DNA of 64,000 nucleotides from Symsagittifera roscoffensis (GCF_963678635.1 NC_087067.1:52754233-52818232), one strand, 5' to 3'; positions 21,801-32,554 are shown, counted from the stretch's first letter. The notes: a model not told the origin generated them from the sequence alone. Translations and numbers: made by a program.

Positions 21801-22049
21801 TCGTCTGGCCGAGTCGTGTGCTTTGTAGTCGCATTTCGTAGTCGTGTCGGCACAGAAATCACCCGACTCGGGTACACATTGTTCGGGTTTGCACGATTTG
21901 ACCTGGCACAGTTCGGGTACTCTGTATCGATTGGAGTACTCGGTCACTTTGCAGATTTCCCCCTTGGAGATTGTGAGGGAACTCCTCCCATGTACTGGAC
22001 AGGTGTGTTTTCCGCAGATGCAGATTTGACAGATACATTCACAAACCAT
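15640..22049 (-). CDS. SAXO-like: SAXO1/2-like stabiliser of axonemal microtubules (gene span, six exons)
   Basis: Reconstructed exons on the minus strand: 21585-22049, 20204-20356, 19744-19993, 19266-19468, 16314-16430, 15640-15849. All phases agree and give 465 codons, close to human SAXO1. SAXO (FAM154) proteins bind and stabilise microtubules of cilia, flagella and centrioles through repeated Mn motifs. The N-terminus has the family's Cys-rich motif (CECICQICICGKHTCPVHG), followed by repeats of the form SCKP...D-T-T...DYKA (DTTTKCDYKAH, DTTQRSDYKAW, DTTNNSTYKAH, ATTETRDNYKA, DTEYKMSYNYK). ATG 22049-22047 has A at -3 and G at +4. Introns 2, 4 and 5 start with GC rather than GT; introns 1 and 3 are GT-AG. 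Intron 4 carries a satellite and a Gypsy relic, and intron 1 a MITE. Exon choice rests on phase and repeat spacing and has not been checked against a transcript. Confidence 0.88.
16314..16430 (-). CDS. SAXO-like: SAXO-like exon 5
   Basis: 39 codons, PDYKPSEAPFEKTTAYN... to ...CRNE, after acceptor TTGTAG. Donor GAG|GCAAGA is preferred over an upstream CAA|GTGTGT because the resulting spacing of 14 residues from KP to DT equals that of the first repeat in exon 1. Confidence 0.82.
16774..17563. repeat. Satellite, five copies of 158 bp
   Basis: The motif AACAATTCGATTTCCATATC starts at 16774, 16932, 17090, 17248 and (with one change) 17406, exactly 158 bp apart. Copies are more than 97% alike by eye. 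The unit contains TTGGTATCGAATTGTATG and GAAGATTTTTCGAAATCTT, both partly palindromic. It lies in SAXO-like intron 4. The open frame at 16671-16862 is a by-product. Confidence 0.95.
17750..18960 (-). mobile_element. Internally deleted Ty3/Gypsy-like element
   Basis: Direct repeats of about 130-150 bp (around 17755-17890 and 18825-18960; shared CTTCGA/GTAGA...CAAC/AACT...CAGGTAT) flank a short interior with a reverse-transcriptase fragment on the minus strand. The repeats could be decayed LTR parts, but no clear TG...CA ends were found. It lies within SAXO-like intron 4. Confidence 0.45.
18390..18593 (-). pseudogene. Ty3/Gypsy reverse-transcriptase fragment
   Basis: The reading has GLDLRNAFCQLELF, then EHCNFRIVGGKTTDSFCF and TGF. 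This matches the order SxDLxxAYxQIxL...HCNF...GG...TGTYRFxTGF of Ty3/Gypsy reverse transcriptases, including the first catalytic Asp. The downstream catalytic box is not intact. A relic. Confidence 0.75.
19266..19468 (-). CDS. SAXO-like: SAXO-like exon 4
   Basis: Starts after TTGCAG in phase 1 (the split codon gives Gly) and reads DNLCNKGALEKLTTNRRDYK. The end at CAG|GCTAGT (GC donor, phase 0) is inferred from the frame needed to enter exon 5; the nearest GT would create a stop. Confidence 0.82.
19744..19993 (-). CDS. SAXO-like: SAXO-like exon 3
   Basis: Starts ATYVAHPVNKPD after TTAG; ends phase 1 at CAG|GTTACA. Contains two repeat blocks (LTTSRRDYTTK, ATTETRDNYKA). Confidence 0.88.
20204..20356 (-). 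CDS. SAXO-like: SAXO-like exon 2
   Basis: 51 codons, beginning DEVYSAPEGK after an acceptor preceded by a GT run (TGTGTAG|GAT). Its end is inferred at AAG|GCAACA because FNPMTENK joined to ATYVAH of exon 3 restores the repeat spacing and no GT lies nearby in phase. Confidence 0.8.
20357..20380. repeat. CA/GT microsatellite at a splice acceptor
   Basis: A run of AC dinucleotides directly upstream of SAXO-like exon 2. On the gene strand it forms a GT-rich tract in place of the usual polypyrimidine tract. Confidence 0.85.
20607..20890. mobile_element. CAGGGGCGG-family MITE, truncated copy
   Basis: Begins CAGAGGCGGATCTAGGG and shares TTTTTCGGCGCGCGCTCCCCCC and GGCGCxxxAGGCGCCTTTAGAAA with 22265-22708. 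The right third is missing. Located in SAXO-like intron 1. Confidence 0.75.
20891..21478. repeat. Dispersed intronic repeat
   Basis: Pieces such as TGACAAACATATTTGGTCTTCATAATCAACC resemble 22850-22930 and, inverted, 31010-31075. This suggests a dispersed repeat of a few hundred bases around the MITE copies. No ends defined. Confidence 0.35.
21585..22049 (-). CDS. SAXO-like: SAXO-like exon 1
   Basis: 155 codons with the Cys-rich N-terminal motif and three Mn-type repeats. It ends in phase 0 at donor AAA|GTAAGT. Confidence 0.9.
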
Positions 22050-22264
22050 GATAGCTAATATGTATATTAACTAATTTAAGTAGCTCAAATGTATTAACCT
22101 ATCTTATTATCTTATTATTCAAAACAAAATGGAATTTCTGGAAAATGGAGAATTGGCTCTTTTGCACGTGCCTTGTCAGCTTTTTATAAGTCGCTCCCCC
22201 CGATGTTTTCTGTTCCCCTCCTACAAAATTGATTGCCAGTTTTGCAGTTTAAAATTGATACAAT

Positions 22265-22708
22265 CAGGGGCGGATCTAGGATTTTCTCGAGGGGGGAGGG
22301 CGAAGTTTCAAAAAAATTTCGAAAATTTTGACGACCTTTTTTTTCAGGTCGATCAGATTGATTTTCCGAGCTCTCTCAGAGCAGTAAAAAGACCCTGTTT
22401 TGGACAAATTTTCTGCGCCGCAGGCAATTTTCTGAAAACACAGGTCAAAAAAGCCGTCTTTGGGCACTTTTTGGAAAATTTTGACAAAAAAAACGCGTTT
22501 TTTTGGCGCGCGCTCCCCCTCAAAATTAGTATATATTGGCGCCAAAGGCGCCTTTAGAAAAATTTTAGGGTCGGTCGGCCAAAAATGGATTTCTTAAAAA
22601 GTACCAAAGGGTGGACCCTTTGGGTTCGCAGGGGTTCGAATCCCTGAGGGGGAGAAGGCGTCCGCCCCCCCGCCCCCCCCGCCCCCCCCCCCCCCAAATC
22701 CGCCCCTG
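22265..22708. mobile_element. hAT-type MITE (CAGGGGCGG family) with 8-bp target duplication
   Basis: 444 bp starting CAGGGGCGGATCTAGG and ending ATCCGCCCCTG, flanked by identical GATACAAT at 22257-22264 and 22709-22716. Terminal CAGGG and an 8-bp duplication are hAT hallmarks. No transposase is encoded. Interior features: the palindromic GGCGCCAAAGGCGCC, a perfect polymerase III B box GGTTCGAATCC near 22631, and a C-rich tract before the right end. Related copies or parts: 20607-20890, 30529-31388, 33308-33637, 38322-38650, 44054-44434. Confidence 0.93.
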
Positions 22709-23239
22709 GATACAATTTTTATTAGGCGATCATTTGTTTGTTCATGTTTATCCTTGTGAAGCTTTTTCGATTTTTTCCTTTCCCCGACCTGCAAAATTTT
22801 TTTAGTAAACTTAATGTTCACTTTTGTCCAATTGCAAAAATTGGAATGCAGACTGATTAATTAGTCCCTGATAAACATATTTGGTCTGCATACTCAACTT
22901 TCTAAAACCCCTCGTTATACCATAAAATTGATGCTTATGTCAGGTGAGCTTCAGGGGAAAGAGCACGGATACGCACCAAGACCATAAATTCATATTGATG
23001 AGTGACTCTTTTTCGTTGCCGTCATCAGTAAAGGAATTGTCACTCTGGTGTATCCGATGTTTATTTCTACTGTTTTAAATTTTACTAAGATGAATTTTGC
23101 TTTGTTTTCAAGTATTGATTGTGCTGTGATATTTTACTAATGTAAAAACTACAAATTCTTAATTCAAGTGATTATGTTTACAAAATATCACGGCATGGCA
23201 TTGAAATAAGATAATGTTATTCGCCCTTAACTCGTTCAG

Positions 23240-24130
23240 AGACAAAAGAGTTCAGTGATTAACATAGAAAGTTTGAAGTCATCAGCAATCTGCAGAAGTG
23301 GACGGATCTACACGACATCCTGCCGTTATTTCTAGAAGGTAATGAAATTAACATTTATGATGAGTTGAATGAAGAGGCGAAGGGAGACTACCACAAGTTG
23401 AATTGTGCGTTGCTGAGACCATCGAAAGCTAACGAATTGTTCATCAGTCGGAAATGGTTATTAGGCGAACCGGCGGAGGTGCTCATATCGGACTTTAAAC
23501 GTTTAGCAGGACTGATTGGTATAAAAACTGTGGACTGGTATTCTGTTGAACCGTTTACAGGGGATCAACATTTACGAGTTTTACCCAACGAAGTGAGCAT
23601 GCAGCTTCACTCGGTTCTTGCAACAAAGTCAATTTCTCTATCTGAAATGTTCCAATTTGGCTAAAGAGGTGTCGAGAGAAGTTTAAACATCACATTTTAA
23701 GCACGATGATGGACTCGCGGGCCCGTTGGTGCCGAGCGCCAAGGCACGTCAGGCACCAAACAAAAGGCAATCGAAAGATAGGCATAAAGGTCTTCGTTTT
23801 TCTTATGGGGAAACTTTTCATTTTTCATGCGCAGGTTAACTGAAATGCTACAGCCGTGTTCATGAGGGCCATATAGCAACGAGGTGCTGGGCTGCAGCGC
23901 CACAGGCTTCGAACTAGGGAAACTTCAGTAGGGGAGCGCTGGCGCAGCAGTGACCTCTCCCTCTTTACCAAAGTTATTGGTACCATTTAAGGAATCTACC
24001 TTGCACGTAGGATTGGACACATTGTGCTCGACTAGATTAGTGGTACGCAGGATAGTGGAGAAATTTGGGTTGAAATTTCATCCCTGTAAAGGGAAACTGG
24101 TTGCTGTTGGGAAAAAACACAATTTTTTTT
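23240..24130 (+). pseudogene. Ty3/Gypsy-type gag and protease relic
   Basis: The open part 23335-23664 reads LPLFLEGNEINIYDELNEE, then RKWLLGEPAEVLISDFKRL and AGLIGI, matching the capsid pattern of many metazoan Ty3/Gypsy gag proteins. Near 23850 CYSRVHEGHIATRC is a CCHC knuckle with its second Cys changed to Arg. Near 24016 VGLDTLCSTRLVV resembles a retropepsin site (normally DTGxS) with the Gly lost. Several stops and frame changes make it a dead copy. No LTR recognised. Confidence 0.65.
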
Positions 24131-24379
24131 CAATACTTTAAATGTATAATCGTACAAAGGCAAAAAAAATCTGTTAATCTTAGCCAGTTTTTGCTAATAA
24201 AGGGCATCAATTTGCGGAGAAAGTTGAAACATCCCAAAGAGATCATCAGATCCGATTTTCTCAAAATGCTGTCTTCTGAAAACAAGCGAAAGAAAAACAA
24301 ACGAAAGAACTTTTCTTAGAGCAAATTTTTTTTCCAGACAACCTTAAGTCAGCCTTAGTATGTTTTTTCATAAAATTGA

Positions 24380-25190
24380 ACTGAGAAAGAACCAGATAAC
24401 TAAGGTCGACGATGTCTCTTCTTCCAAATTTTAACAAAATTTTTGAATAATTACTTCACAAATTTAGTATTGATTTTCTAGATAAACTCGGGTTTTGCAT
24501 AAAAAACCAAATATGGTTCAGATTTGAAATTTTTAACCAGTGAAGCGTTGATAAAAATCCTAGAAAACATTCAAAATGATTGAGAATTGAACCCGAGTGA
24601 AACATATGCAGTTTACATAACTCTCAAAAAAGCTTTTGATACTAATTCAGCCTGTTTTTTGTTCAAAAAAATTGAAAAATACGGACTAAGAGGTCCCACA
24701 AAAGACTTATTGACATCATAATTGATGGCAAATATATCCCAAGGAGTCAAAATAGGCTCTTTACCTTCTTCCGCAGTTCCACAGTGATCAGTCCCCGGAA
24801 CACTATTGTTCATTTTAGTATTGATGAATTGATTGGTGTCTGTAAAAGAATTGCACTAATGCGAGCTATTCAAAGTTTTAATTGAGCTCTTGATTAAAAA
24901 TTGGAAATTTTATATATGAAAAAAGTTCAGTTTTGAACTCAAAGATTGAGATATTACAACCAAAAAGAGTCAAAATACCAGAACAACAAAAAATTTCATT
25001 GGAAAAATCCCTCAAAGAATTGATACACTGATCAGAAAACTTTTCAATTGTATTCAATTTTTTTTTGCAGATTTTAATTATGTGCTCAACAATCTTAATA
25101 CTCCTCAATTAAGAAAAATGTACCATGAATCTTGCGATTTACACATTGTAAATGATAAAGAAATGATAGACCTTTCATTCTCAAACTGGG
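24380..25190 (+). pseudogene. LINE (non-LTR) reverse-transcriptase relic
   Basis: Across frame changes the sequence reads SLLPNFNKIFE, then LLHKFSIDFLDKLGF, then YITLKKAFDTNSACFLFKKI with EKYGLRG, then a form of GVPQGSVLGPLLFI (here AVPQ-stop-SVPGTLLFI near 24773-24813), the order of blocks in jockey/CR1-type LINE reverse transcriptases. The first catalytic Asp (KAFDT) is kept; the FADD box is lost. Stops at several places show it is inactive. Confidence 0.7.
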
Positions 25191-25863
25191 TTGTCGGGTT
25201 AGTACTTTATTGTTGAGACTTCTTAGTTTCTATGGTTATGAAAGTGTATTGCTTAATTATGGCATCACTTGAAAAGGCTTATCGGTCCTTTTGATGTCCT
25301 TGCATAAAATAATTATGTATATTGGGAAAATCTATCGAAACACCTCTGTATGAAAACAATTTATCATGATAATTAATACTATTGAGTTGCTTCCAAAAAA
25401 TTTTAACAAAATATTTTACCAGTTTTCTGAAAACTTCGCACGCAAACTTCAAGTAGCCCACAGTGGTGTTTTGGCTATACTACAAATTGTACACGGTCAT
25501 TTTTGTGGCATTGCAATATCAACGTGGTTGAATAGTTTGATTTTAAAATGTAAGTGTGCCTCAAACGTATCTGATGATCGATCGATAAACCCCACAGCTG
25601 ATCGAGTTTGACTCCAGAGCGTCCTGACGTGAACTAGCTCTTTGCACTCGTTCTCATTGAACGCCTTCTTATTGCCGATGCTAGATTGACGTGGTTCCAT
25701 TATGGCCACCTAAAAGTGTCTGTGTGCCTGAGGGAAACTTCGGCAACTTCTTTTTTGAATGAGGCAAAAAGTTAAATTATGGCATTGGTTGGAATCTCAG
25801 GGATACCAGAAAATTGTTATTTTTAGCCACTTTTCCATAGAGCAACGGATTAGGAAAACCAAC

Positions 25864-26478
25864 CCGGGTCGAGGTCCGCGACTCATGTTGAGACCGAAAT
25901 GGGTTGCCGAAATGGACGTTCTGCGACCAAAATTCCATCATCTCGCAAGAGCCTTGAGTCGCACAAAGTCGGAACATACCTAATTTGAGTCGCGCAAAGT
26001 CGCAACATACCTAATTTGGGTCTCGCAAAGTCGCAACATATCTTTTTTGGATCCCGCAAAGTCGGGCAAATATTTCGTTCGCACAAAGTCGCAACATACC
26101 CATTTTGAGTCGCAGTGGTCGCAACACAACTAATTTGGGTTCCTTCAAAGTCGCAACATGCCCATTTTGAGTCGCAGTGGTCGCCACACACCTAATTTGG
26201 GTTCCTTCAAAGTCGCAACATATCTGTTTTGGTCGCGCAAAGTCGCGCAAATATTTCGGTCGCACAAAGTCGCAATATACCCTTTTTGAGTCGCAATGGT
26301 CGCGATATATTTTATTTGGGTCGCGCAAAGTCGCAACATACCTATTTGGGTCGCAAAGTCGCATTATACCCATTTTGAGTTGCAATACTTGCAAAATACC
26401 CGATTTGAGTCTCAATGGTCGCAACATACCCATTTTGATTCGCAATGGTCGCAACATAAGTCCGCGACCTCGACCCGG
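25864..26478. mobile_element. Terminal-inverted-repeat element filled by a minisatellite
   Basis: CCGGGTCGAGGTCCGCGACT at 25864-25883 is exactly inverted at 26459-26478. The flanks AAACCAAC and AAATCAGC could be a decayed 8-bp target duplication (six of eight positions). The interior from about 25955 is a minisatellite of roughly 30-37-bp units with GTCGCAACATACC and ATTTTGAGTCGCA(A/G)TGGTCGC variants. Long open frames on both strands (for example 26011-26457 minus) merely translate the repeat. Confidence 0.85.
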
Positions 26479-26639
26479 AAATCAGCATCAATTCGTGACA
26501 CCCATGAAAACGATGGTCTTTTTTAAATACCCAAACTGCCTTGAAATCTTTCAAAACCCAATCAAAAGCAGCGGCGAGCAAAAAACGCAAAATCTGACCG
26601 TCACTACAAATGTATACAAATCCGGACATGAGATTTCAC

Positions 26640-29600
26640 GCTAGCAAAATTCTTCTTGTGACGCAACTTCGTCTGGGGCTAAAAATTTGAGGCTAAACGT
26701 TTTTCACAGTAATCAAGTTGGTTTTGCCTGGAACTCTCAACTGCAAAAAACTTCTTATTGGGGGATTAATATGCATAAGATTCGGAAACAAGCGCAAAAT
26801 TATCTGTCTCAAATATATTCCCTACATAAGACCCTCACTCTTAATTTGCACGGCAGAGTTAATTGAAAAAAGTAACTCGGCCGTGTGAGGAAAACGTTTT
26901 TTAAAAAGTGCAACACACTTTGTGTTTTAGGTTGGTTTCTTTTTTTTCAATGCTCAAAACAAACTTAAGAGCTAATCAAACATAACAATTGTTTACTCAC
27001 GATTAATGGCGTCAGCTTTTCTAACTGATACTACCAAACAGTTTGTCCTACGCGAACTGCAAATCAATCCATGACATTTATACAGGTAAGTAGATTTAGA
27101 AAGGATTTAAACAGATTATTACGAAAAAAATAACCTAATTTTATAGATTTTGGCGAAGTATTGAAATCTTTCAAAGTCTCATGAGTATTGATTTAACATA
27201 TCAACTACCTTTTTTTTCGAATCTTGAGCAAAATTATGTTCTCAAAAATAACATAATTCGAGCTTCAGAGCTCACTAGTCACTCAGAGAAAATTTCTACC
27301 ATAAAACTGCTACTTATTTTCTAATATCTGCGGAAACGAAAATTAAAATTTTGCAACGTTTCTTCACATAATTTTTTCATTTATCAACGTTCTAGGTGCA
27401 ATGTTGTCAGAAATTTAAATGAACTTATATTCGAAAACTAAATTTGGAGCAACTCAAATTTAGCTAATAAAAACTACATATTTGTCATACTCATAGTTTT
27501 TTTTCAGGCCAAACATCAGCACGAATTGATAAACTAAGGTTTTGATTCAATTTTCAATTTTTTTCTACTTTTTGATAGTAGAGAAAACTTGATTAGAATC
27601 TTTGAATAATCTGTTTAAAAAGTATCCAAAAAGTGAATAAGAATTGATTTTTTGTTGCCTAATCTTGTAAAAAAAAAACTATTAAAAATTAGACAAAAAA
27701 TAGGTTCAAATTGACTTAAAATCGACTAAAAATTAGTTTTTAAGCTACATTTTGAATCAAACTCAACCCATTCTAAATCAATTCATATAAATTTTTTCTA
27801 ACTTCATTATCTTTATCAAAAATTCGATGACTTTAAAAAATTGGCTATTATTCTAAAGTGTCGTTATTTAATTTTCATAAATCAAGCAAAATTGAGAAGA
27901 AAAAAGATTTTTTATGAACAAAAAAAACACTTAACTTTAGCACTAACTTTCTCTGAATGTTATTGATGGAGCATTGAGGTATCGAAAAATCAGCGCGTCG
28001 AATTTGACTGAATAATTACTAGGAACTAGTTTTTAATGAGAACATAAAATCAGGACTTCAACCCGAGTGAGACTTAAGCCCGAGTACTTCATTTTTCTAT
28101 TTTTTTACGTTTAAGTCTTATCTTTGTTATAGTAGTCCCATCTCTATGGAACTTACCATTATTTAAACACTGATACTCTGAAAGCTATCTTATTGTAGTC
28201 ACATTAATTTAAACTTTCATTTGGAAAACACTTGCTGCAGAGTTTTTTTAGTTTGTCTTTCCGAATTTTGACAAGTGCATTGTAGGTTGCGTCTCCGCCT
28301 CTCAATCAAAAGGTCCTTACTTGTTGTTTGAAGTTCAGCAACATTATCCAGCCCAGAAATATTGCTGAAAAAAGCGTATGTATATCCTAAACACAGGCAC
28401 AACAGTATATCTCCGAATCGCGATTAAAAAATTTCTCTTTCTAGCAAATTTCATCCAATTGGCAGTTTGAGCAAACGTGTCTGTGATGATATACTTGTCA
28501 GTGCTATGATGTATAAACTGATTGTTAGTTTCTCTCGTTATTTTATTTCAACTTGCAAGAGAGTTTTCTCGAAGTTTCATCCGGGAAAAACTCAGGTTTC
28601 TTGAGCAAGGACCCAAATTACAATGGAAAGATTCAAATTCTTATAAAAAATGTAAATTGAAGTATCTCATTAAAAACTAATTACCAGCAATGACTCAAAA
28701 AAAATCTGAGCGCCAAACGTTCGGTACCTCAGAGCACACTTAGAAAAAAATCAATGGAAAATCAGTGATCAGTGCTGCAGCTGAAACGTTTCTACTCTTA
28801 AACGCAATCGTTTTCTCTGTTTTGCTGGGATCGTGAGAAGTGATAGCAACAACTTGCAGTTAGTGGTGAGATTTCTCAAGGGATTTAGTTTAGTTCATTC
28901 AGGTTGCATCTGAGTTGTCTTGTTATCGGGTGTTCTGTTTGTTTGTTTCAGTCAATTAGCTTAAAAAATATAGGGTCAACAATCACCTAAAAACAAGCAA
29001 ATGGTCAATTCAGAGCATGCGCTCATTAAGCCGCTGAAGCAAAAATCAAATGCAGGAATAAATCAAAGCTTACGCAGTATTTCATAAAAATTTCGAAAAA
29101 TTCATCGAGCAGTTCTCCTATGAACAGGCATGAGCAGTTCAATTGGAAGTAACAGCAAGAAATATTGACTCGATAACTCATAAGTAAAAAATGGCTGATG
29201 TTGGTTAGAACCTAAGTATTCGGTATTGGAAGAAAAGCGATTGAGCTTAAGTATAAAGAGCATCCGAAATGCAGCTAATACCAATGAAGAAGGAAAAAAA
29301 TTGAGCAAATTTTTCTTTGTCAAAGTTTTTTTTCGGAAAATGGCGGTAACACTCATTTTCTTATATTGAGAGGTTTTTTTGATGCCTAAATTGCATCAAC
29401 ACTCAAACACGTGCACGTTGCATATAAAATCAACCTTGAAAAAAAACACCTTCAAAATTTTGATTGACAGACCGAGTTTTTCTCAGAACCAAAAATGATT
29501 GGCAGACCAAAAAACGATGTTCAAAACGCTCCAGTCTCCGAAACGCGCCAAAACACATGTCAAAATCCTCCAGTTTCAAACTAAGCCTTTTAAGGTTTTT

Positions 29601-30528
29601 ATGAAATCCCCTTATGCTGATTGTCGCACTTCCACTGCTTTGAGATCAGTAATTGGACAATTCGAGCCACAAAAATGATTAATTACTAAGTGTTGCACAA
29701 CACCACAGTCAAAAACGTTTTTTAGAAACTGGTGGAATGTAAACTTATTTGTCCGACTTTTGTAACGAAAGTAACGGAATATTTGTGATCGGGGTGGTTT
29801 TTTTTTCAGACAAATTTCGACTTTTTAACTAGCCATTTTTGACGGCATTTTTATATCATTTAAAAGGTATTGTTGTCTTGAGCCTAATTTTGAAAAGATA
29901 TATTAACTGTAATCGTTTTCCGTAACGTTATGCGGTTTTAAAGATTGCCACTTTGGTCAATATGGGACAACATACGCGCGATTCGTTTCGCGCTATTAAC
30001 GCGTGAGCGCAAATTTAATCCGAAGTAGAAATTGTTCCAAAATGGTTCAAGGAAACTTATATGCCATAATTGTTTTTTTTGGGAGCGAAATCTATCACTG
30101 TGTACTTTATATGGCTTGTTGGGGGATGGTTTTCACAAAAATATTGATTCTATTTTAATTTTTAATTTTATTTTGTTAAATTTATTTGTTTCATGTTATT
30201 ACTGCTCAATAGACCTTAAGAAGCAGTTGGAACATTCAGGGCTTTGCCCTAATACAAGCGGTTTTGTTCATTTTTAGAAGCAACTCAATTTAGACAAGCA
30301 ATTGTTTCTGGTTCAAATTGATATTCAAATTCGCTGAACCTATCCAAATCTACTTGGCTTAATTAGAATTAATGCAGTTAACTAAAGAAGTCCTGTATGC
30401 TTTTGACATTAAAAATAGGTATTGAAAAAAAATGTCATTCAATTTCGCTTTATTTATCTATTTCTACTTGCCTAATTTGACTAAGTAATTTATAGCCTTA
30501 AAAAATTTTGTTCTATGTGATTTTTCAT
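26640..30528. other. 3.9-kb AT-rich stretch without recognised gene
   Basis: I see no exon with family resemblance and no LTR or inverted-repeat element. Short open frames at 28217-28402 (minus), 29102-29356 (minus) and 30032-30277 (plus) have no motifs. A perfect donor ACAG|GTAAGT occurs near 27088 but follows no supported exon. Confidence 0.45.
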
Positions 30529-30640
30529 CAGTCGCGGTTCTAGGACTTTTCCGGTGGGGGGAGGGGGAATTGCGGAGTTTTTCAAACAAATTTATACAAA
30601 AGCGAGTCTGCAATTTTTTGCGGCAAATCTGTCTAAGACA

Positions 30641-30979
30641 TTATGAACGTTTATTTCCACTTCTTTGCGGATATATTAAAGCTAAACTTGATAAGCGATC
30701 TTCCTTCGTATTAAATCGAAGGTAGTTCTTCAGTTGTTTCATACAGGAGAACAAGCGTTCGGCAGTGCAAACTGTTACTGCAAATTGAAGTATGACTAGC
30801 ATTGTCGACTTACGACATATTTTTAGGGCATCAGTGAAAATTTCTGGTATATGGCTGTAGGGGTTGGGGAGACGCGCCACATATTCCTCCAGATGGGTGC
30901 CTGCCTCAAATCTAAAATGCATCTGATTTGAGGCCTCAAAATTGGACTCACAGCTCTTTTTCCTGCCCACCCCCACCAC
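30641..30979 (-). pseudogene. hAT transposase C-terminal (dimerisation) fragment
   Basis: The reading includes TVCTAERLFSCMKQLKNYLR followed by NTKEDRLSSLALI, closely following the hAT dimerisation block (xVxxAERxFSxLKxIKxYLRSxMxxxRLxxLAxL). The catalytic N-terminal part is absent. It lies inside the hAT-like ends of 30529-31388, pointing toward the left terminus. Confidence 0.75.
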
Positions 30980-31109
30980 CTCACATATGCGTCAATTTTA
31001 TGCTGTAACGAGGGGTTTTACAAGATATAGTATGAAAAACAAGTATGTTTGCCATAGCCTATTTAATCCGCATACCAATTTTTGCATAACAATTGCATAA
31101 AAATTTGAT

Positions 31110-31163
31110 AATGTCAACAAAAGTTTACTAGTGAAATCTCACTAGTAAACTTTTGTTGACATT
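31110..31163. repeat. Perfect 25-bp inverted repeat (two copies)
   Basis: AATGTCAACAAAAGTTTACTAGTGA and its exact complement are separated by AATC. Duplicated at 36124-36177. It could be a small foldback element or a transcribed hairpin. Confidence 0.9.
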
Positions 31164-32554
31164 TTTCCGCTGGTGGTGGAAAAAAACAGCCGGACTCTCT
31201 TTTACAGCTCAAAATTTTCACTCAAATAATTTCACACCTCTACTACAAATGGACAGGCGCCAAAGGCGTCCTTTAAAAAAAAATTGAAAAAAAACCAAAG
31301 GTGGGACCCTTTGGGTTGCGTCGGTGTGAAAATCTTGAAGAAAGGCCTCCGCCCCCTTCCCCCTGCAACCCCCCTAAATCAGCCACTGTTTTGGCCTAAA
31401 AAAATAGGTTTTTTGAGTTTAGACCGGATGATATGATTGTTATGGAATATCATTTTACTGCTTTGAAAGCGTAGGCGCAACTTTTTATCAGCATGGCTAG
31501 TTGTTGCTCAGCATGCTTAACATCGAAGTCAGAAGACAATCTCGGTAGAATAGCACATGCTGAGTTTGAAATTTCTTCGGTCTTTGGAGCTTGTGGTTGA
31601 TGATATTTGGAAAAAGTCGTTGCTTGAATTATTTTTTGAACCCTGTTAAGCAAAAAAACAAAGCCCTTGCTTTTCGTTCAAACTTAATTTTTTTTCAGAG
31701 TTGGTTAGAATCCCCACTTCTTATAAGCATCGATTTCATGTTGTAACGAGTGGTTTTACATGTTGAGTATGAAAATCACGTTGCGTATGTGAGCCATGGC
31801 TTAAATCAGTCCGTAGGCCAAATTTTATTACAATCCGACAATGTGAACATAAAAATTACTCTGAAAAACTTACAGGTGAAGAGCAACATCTTTGATACAA
31901 AAATTACTGAGTCGCCAGCTTGCATAAGCGTATTTGGATCTGCTTAACAAATACCCAACCCCCTAATGTATCTACTAAAAAATTACCACTCCTATAAATA
32001 AAAGCATTAAATTAGCGTTCTAGTTTAAACTCAATTTTGCTGCATTCTGATTGGTCGAAAATTCGACTAGACTAATTTGCTTAAAAATTGGCCTCTCCCA
32101 TTTCTTGAATCCGTTTGTTTGTTCCGAACAAATTATTCGATTGCTGGGCTACTATTGATCACTTTTTTCAGATCCTTGATTGTTGCATCATATTCCTTTA
32201 ACCGTATTAACCACCCATTTTGACATCTCACTGCCTCGATAGCTTCGACTATTTTCGTGTCAAATACTCGAAGAATGAACGACCACCTTTCCAATCTCAA
32301 ATACTGAATGAATGAAAACAAACTGAGATATTCTATTTCATGATTTATAATGCTGAGTTTTAAGTAAATTTCACTTATTCTAAACACTAAAGGGTACATC
32401 CACAAAATTTTTGGATTCCACTAACAATAGTCATATCTTTTCTTTCAATTTCCGCAATTGCTAGATAAAATTCTAGCTATTGCTCTTAATTGTTCACACA
32501 GGACTGGTTCAGTTCAGCATAACAAACAAACGTATGTTTTTGTGAAATCGGTTT

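Larger units (their letters stand above)
30529..31388. mobile_element. Longer hAT element carrying a transposase remnant
   Basis: The left end CAGTCGCGGTTCTAGGACTTTTC and right end AAATCAGCCACTG are diverged versions of the CAGGGGCGG MITE termini, and the inner right part (GGCGCCAAAGGCGTCCTTT, CCAAAGGTGGGACCCTTTGGG) matches the MITE. Between them lies a hAT transposase C-terminal fragment, so this may be a decayed relative of the family's autonomous element. No convincing target duplication. Confidence 0.6.

Noticed and set aside
22611-22805. tRNA gene suggested by the perfect B box in the MITE
   Set aside because: No acceptor stem or cloverleaf could be built around it; it lies inside a transposon with its own boundaries.
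26011-26457. 148-codon open frame with repeating MLRPLRLKMG-type sequence (minus)
   Set aside because: It simply translates the minisatellite between terminal inverted repeats, and comparable frames exist on the other strand.
25955-26459. Possible CRISPR-like array
   Set aside because: Units are imperfect and contiguous with no unique spacers of constant length, and the context is animal.
27006-27088. Short ATG frame followed closely by a perfect GTAAGT donor
   Set aside because: The frame stops before the donor, so no coding exon results; a non-coding first exon is possible but unsupported.
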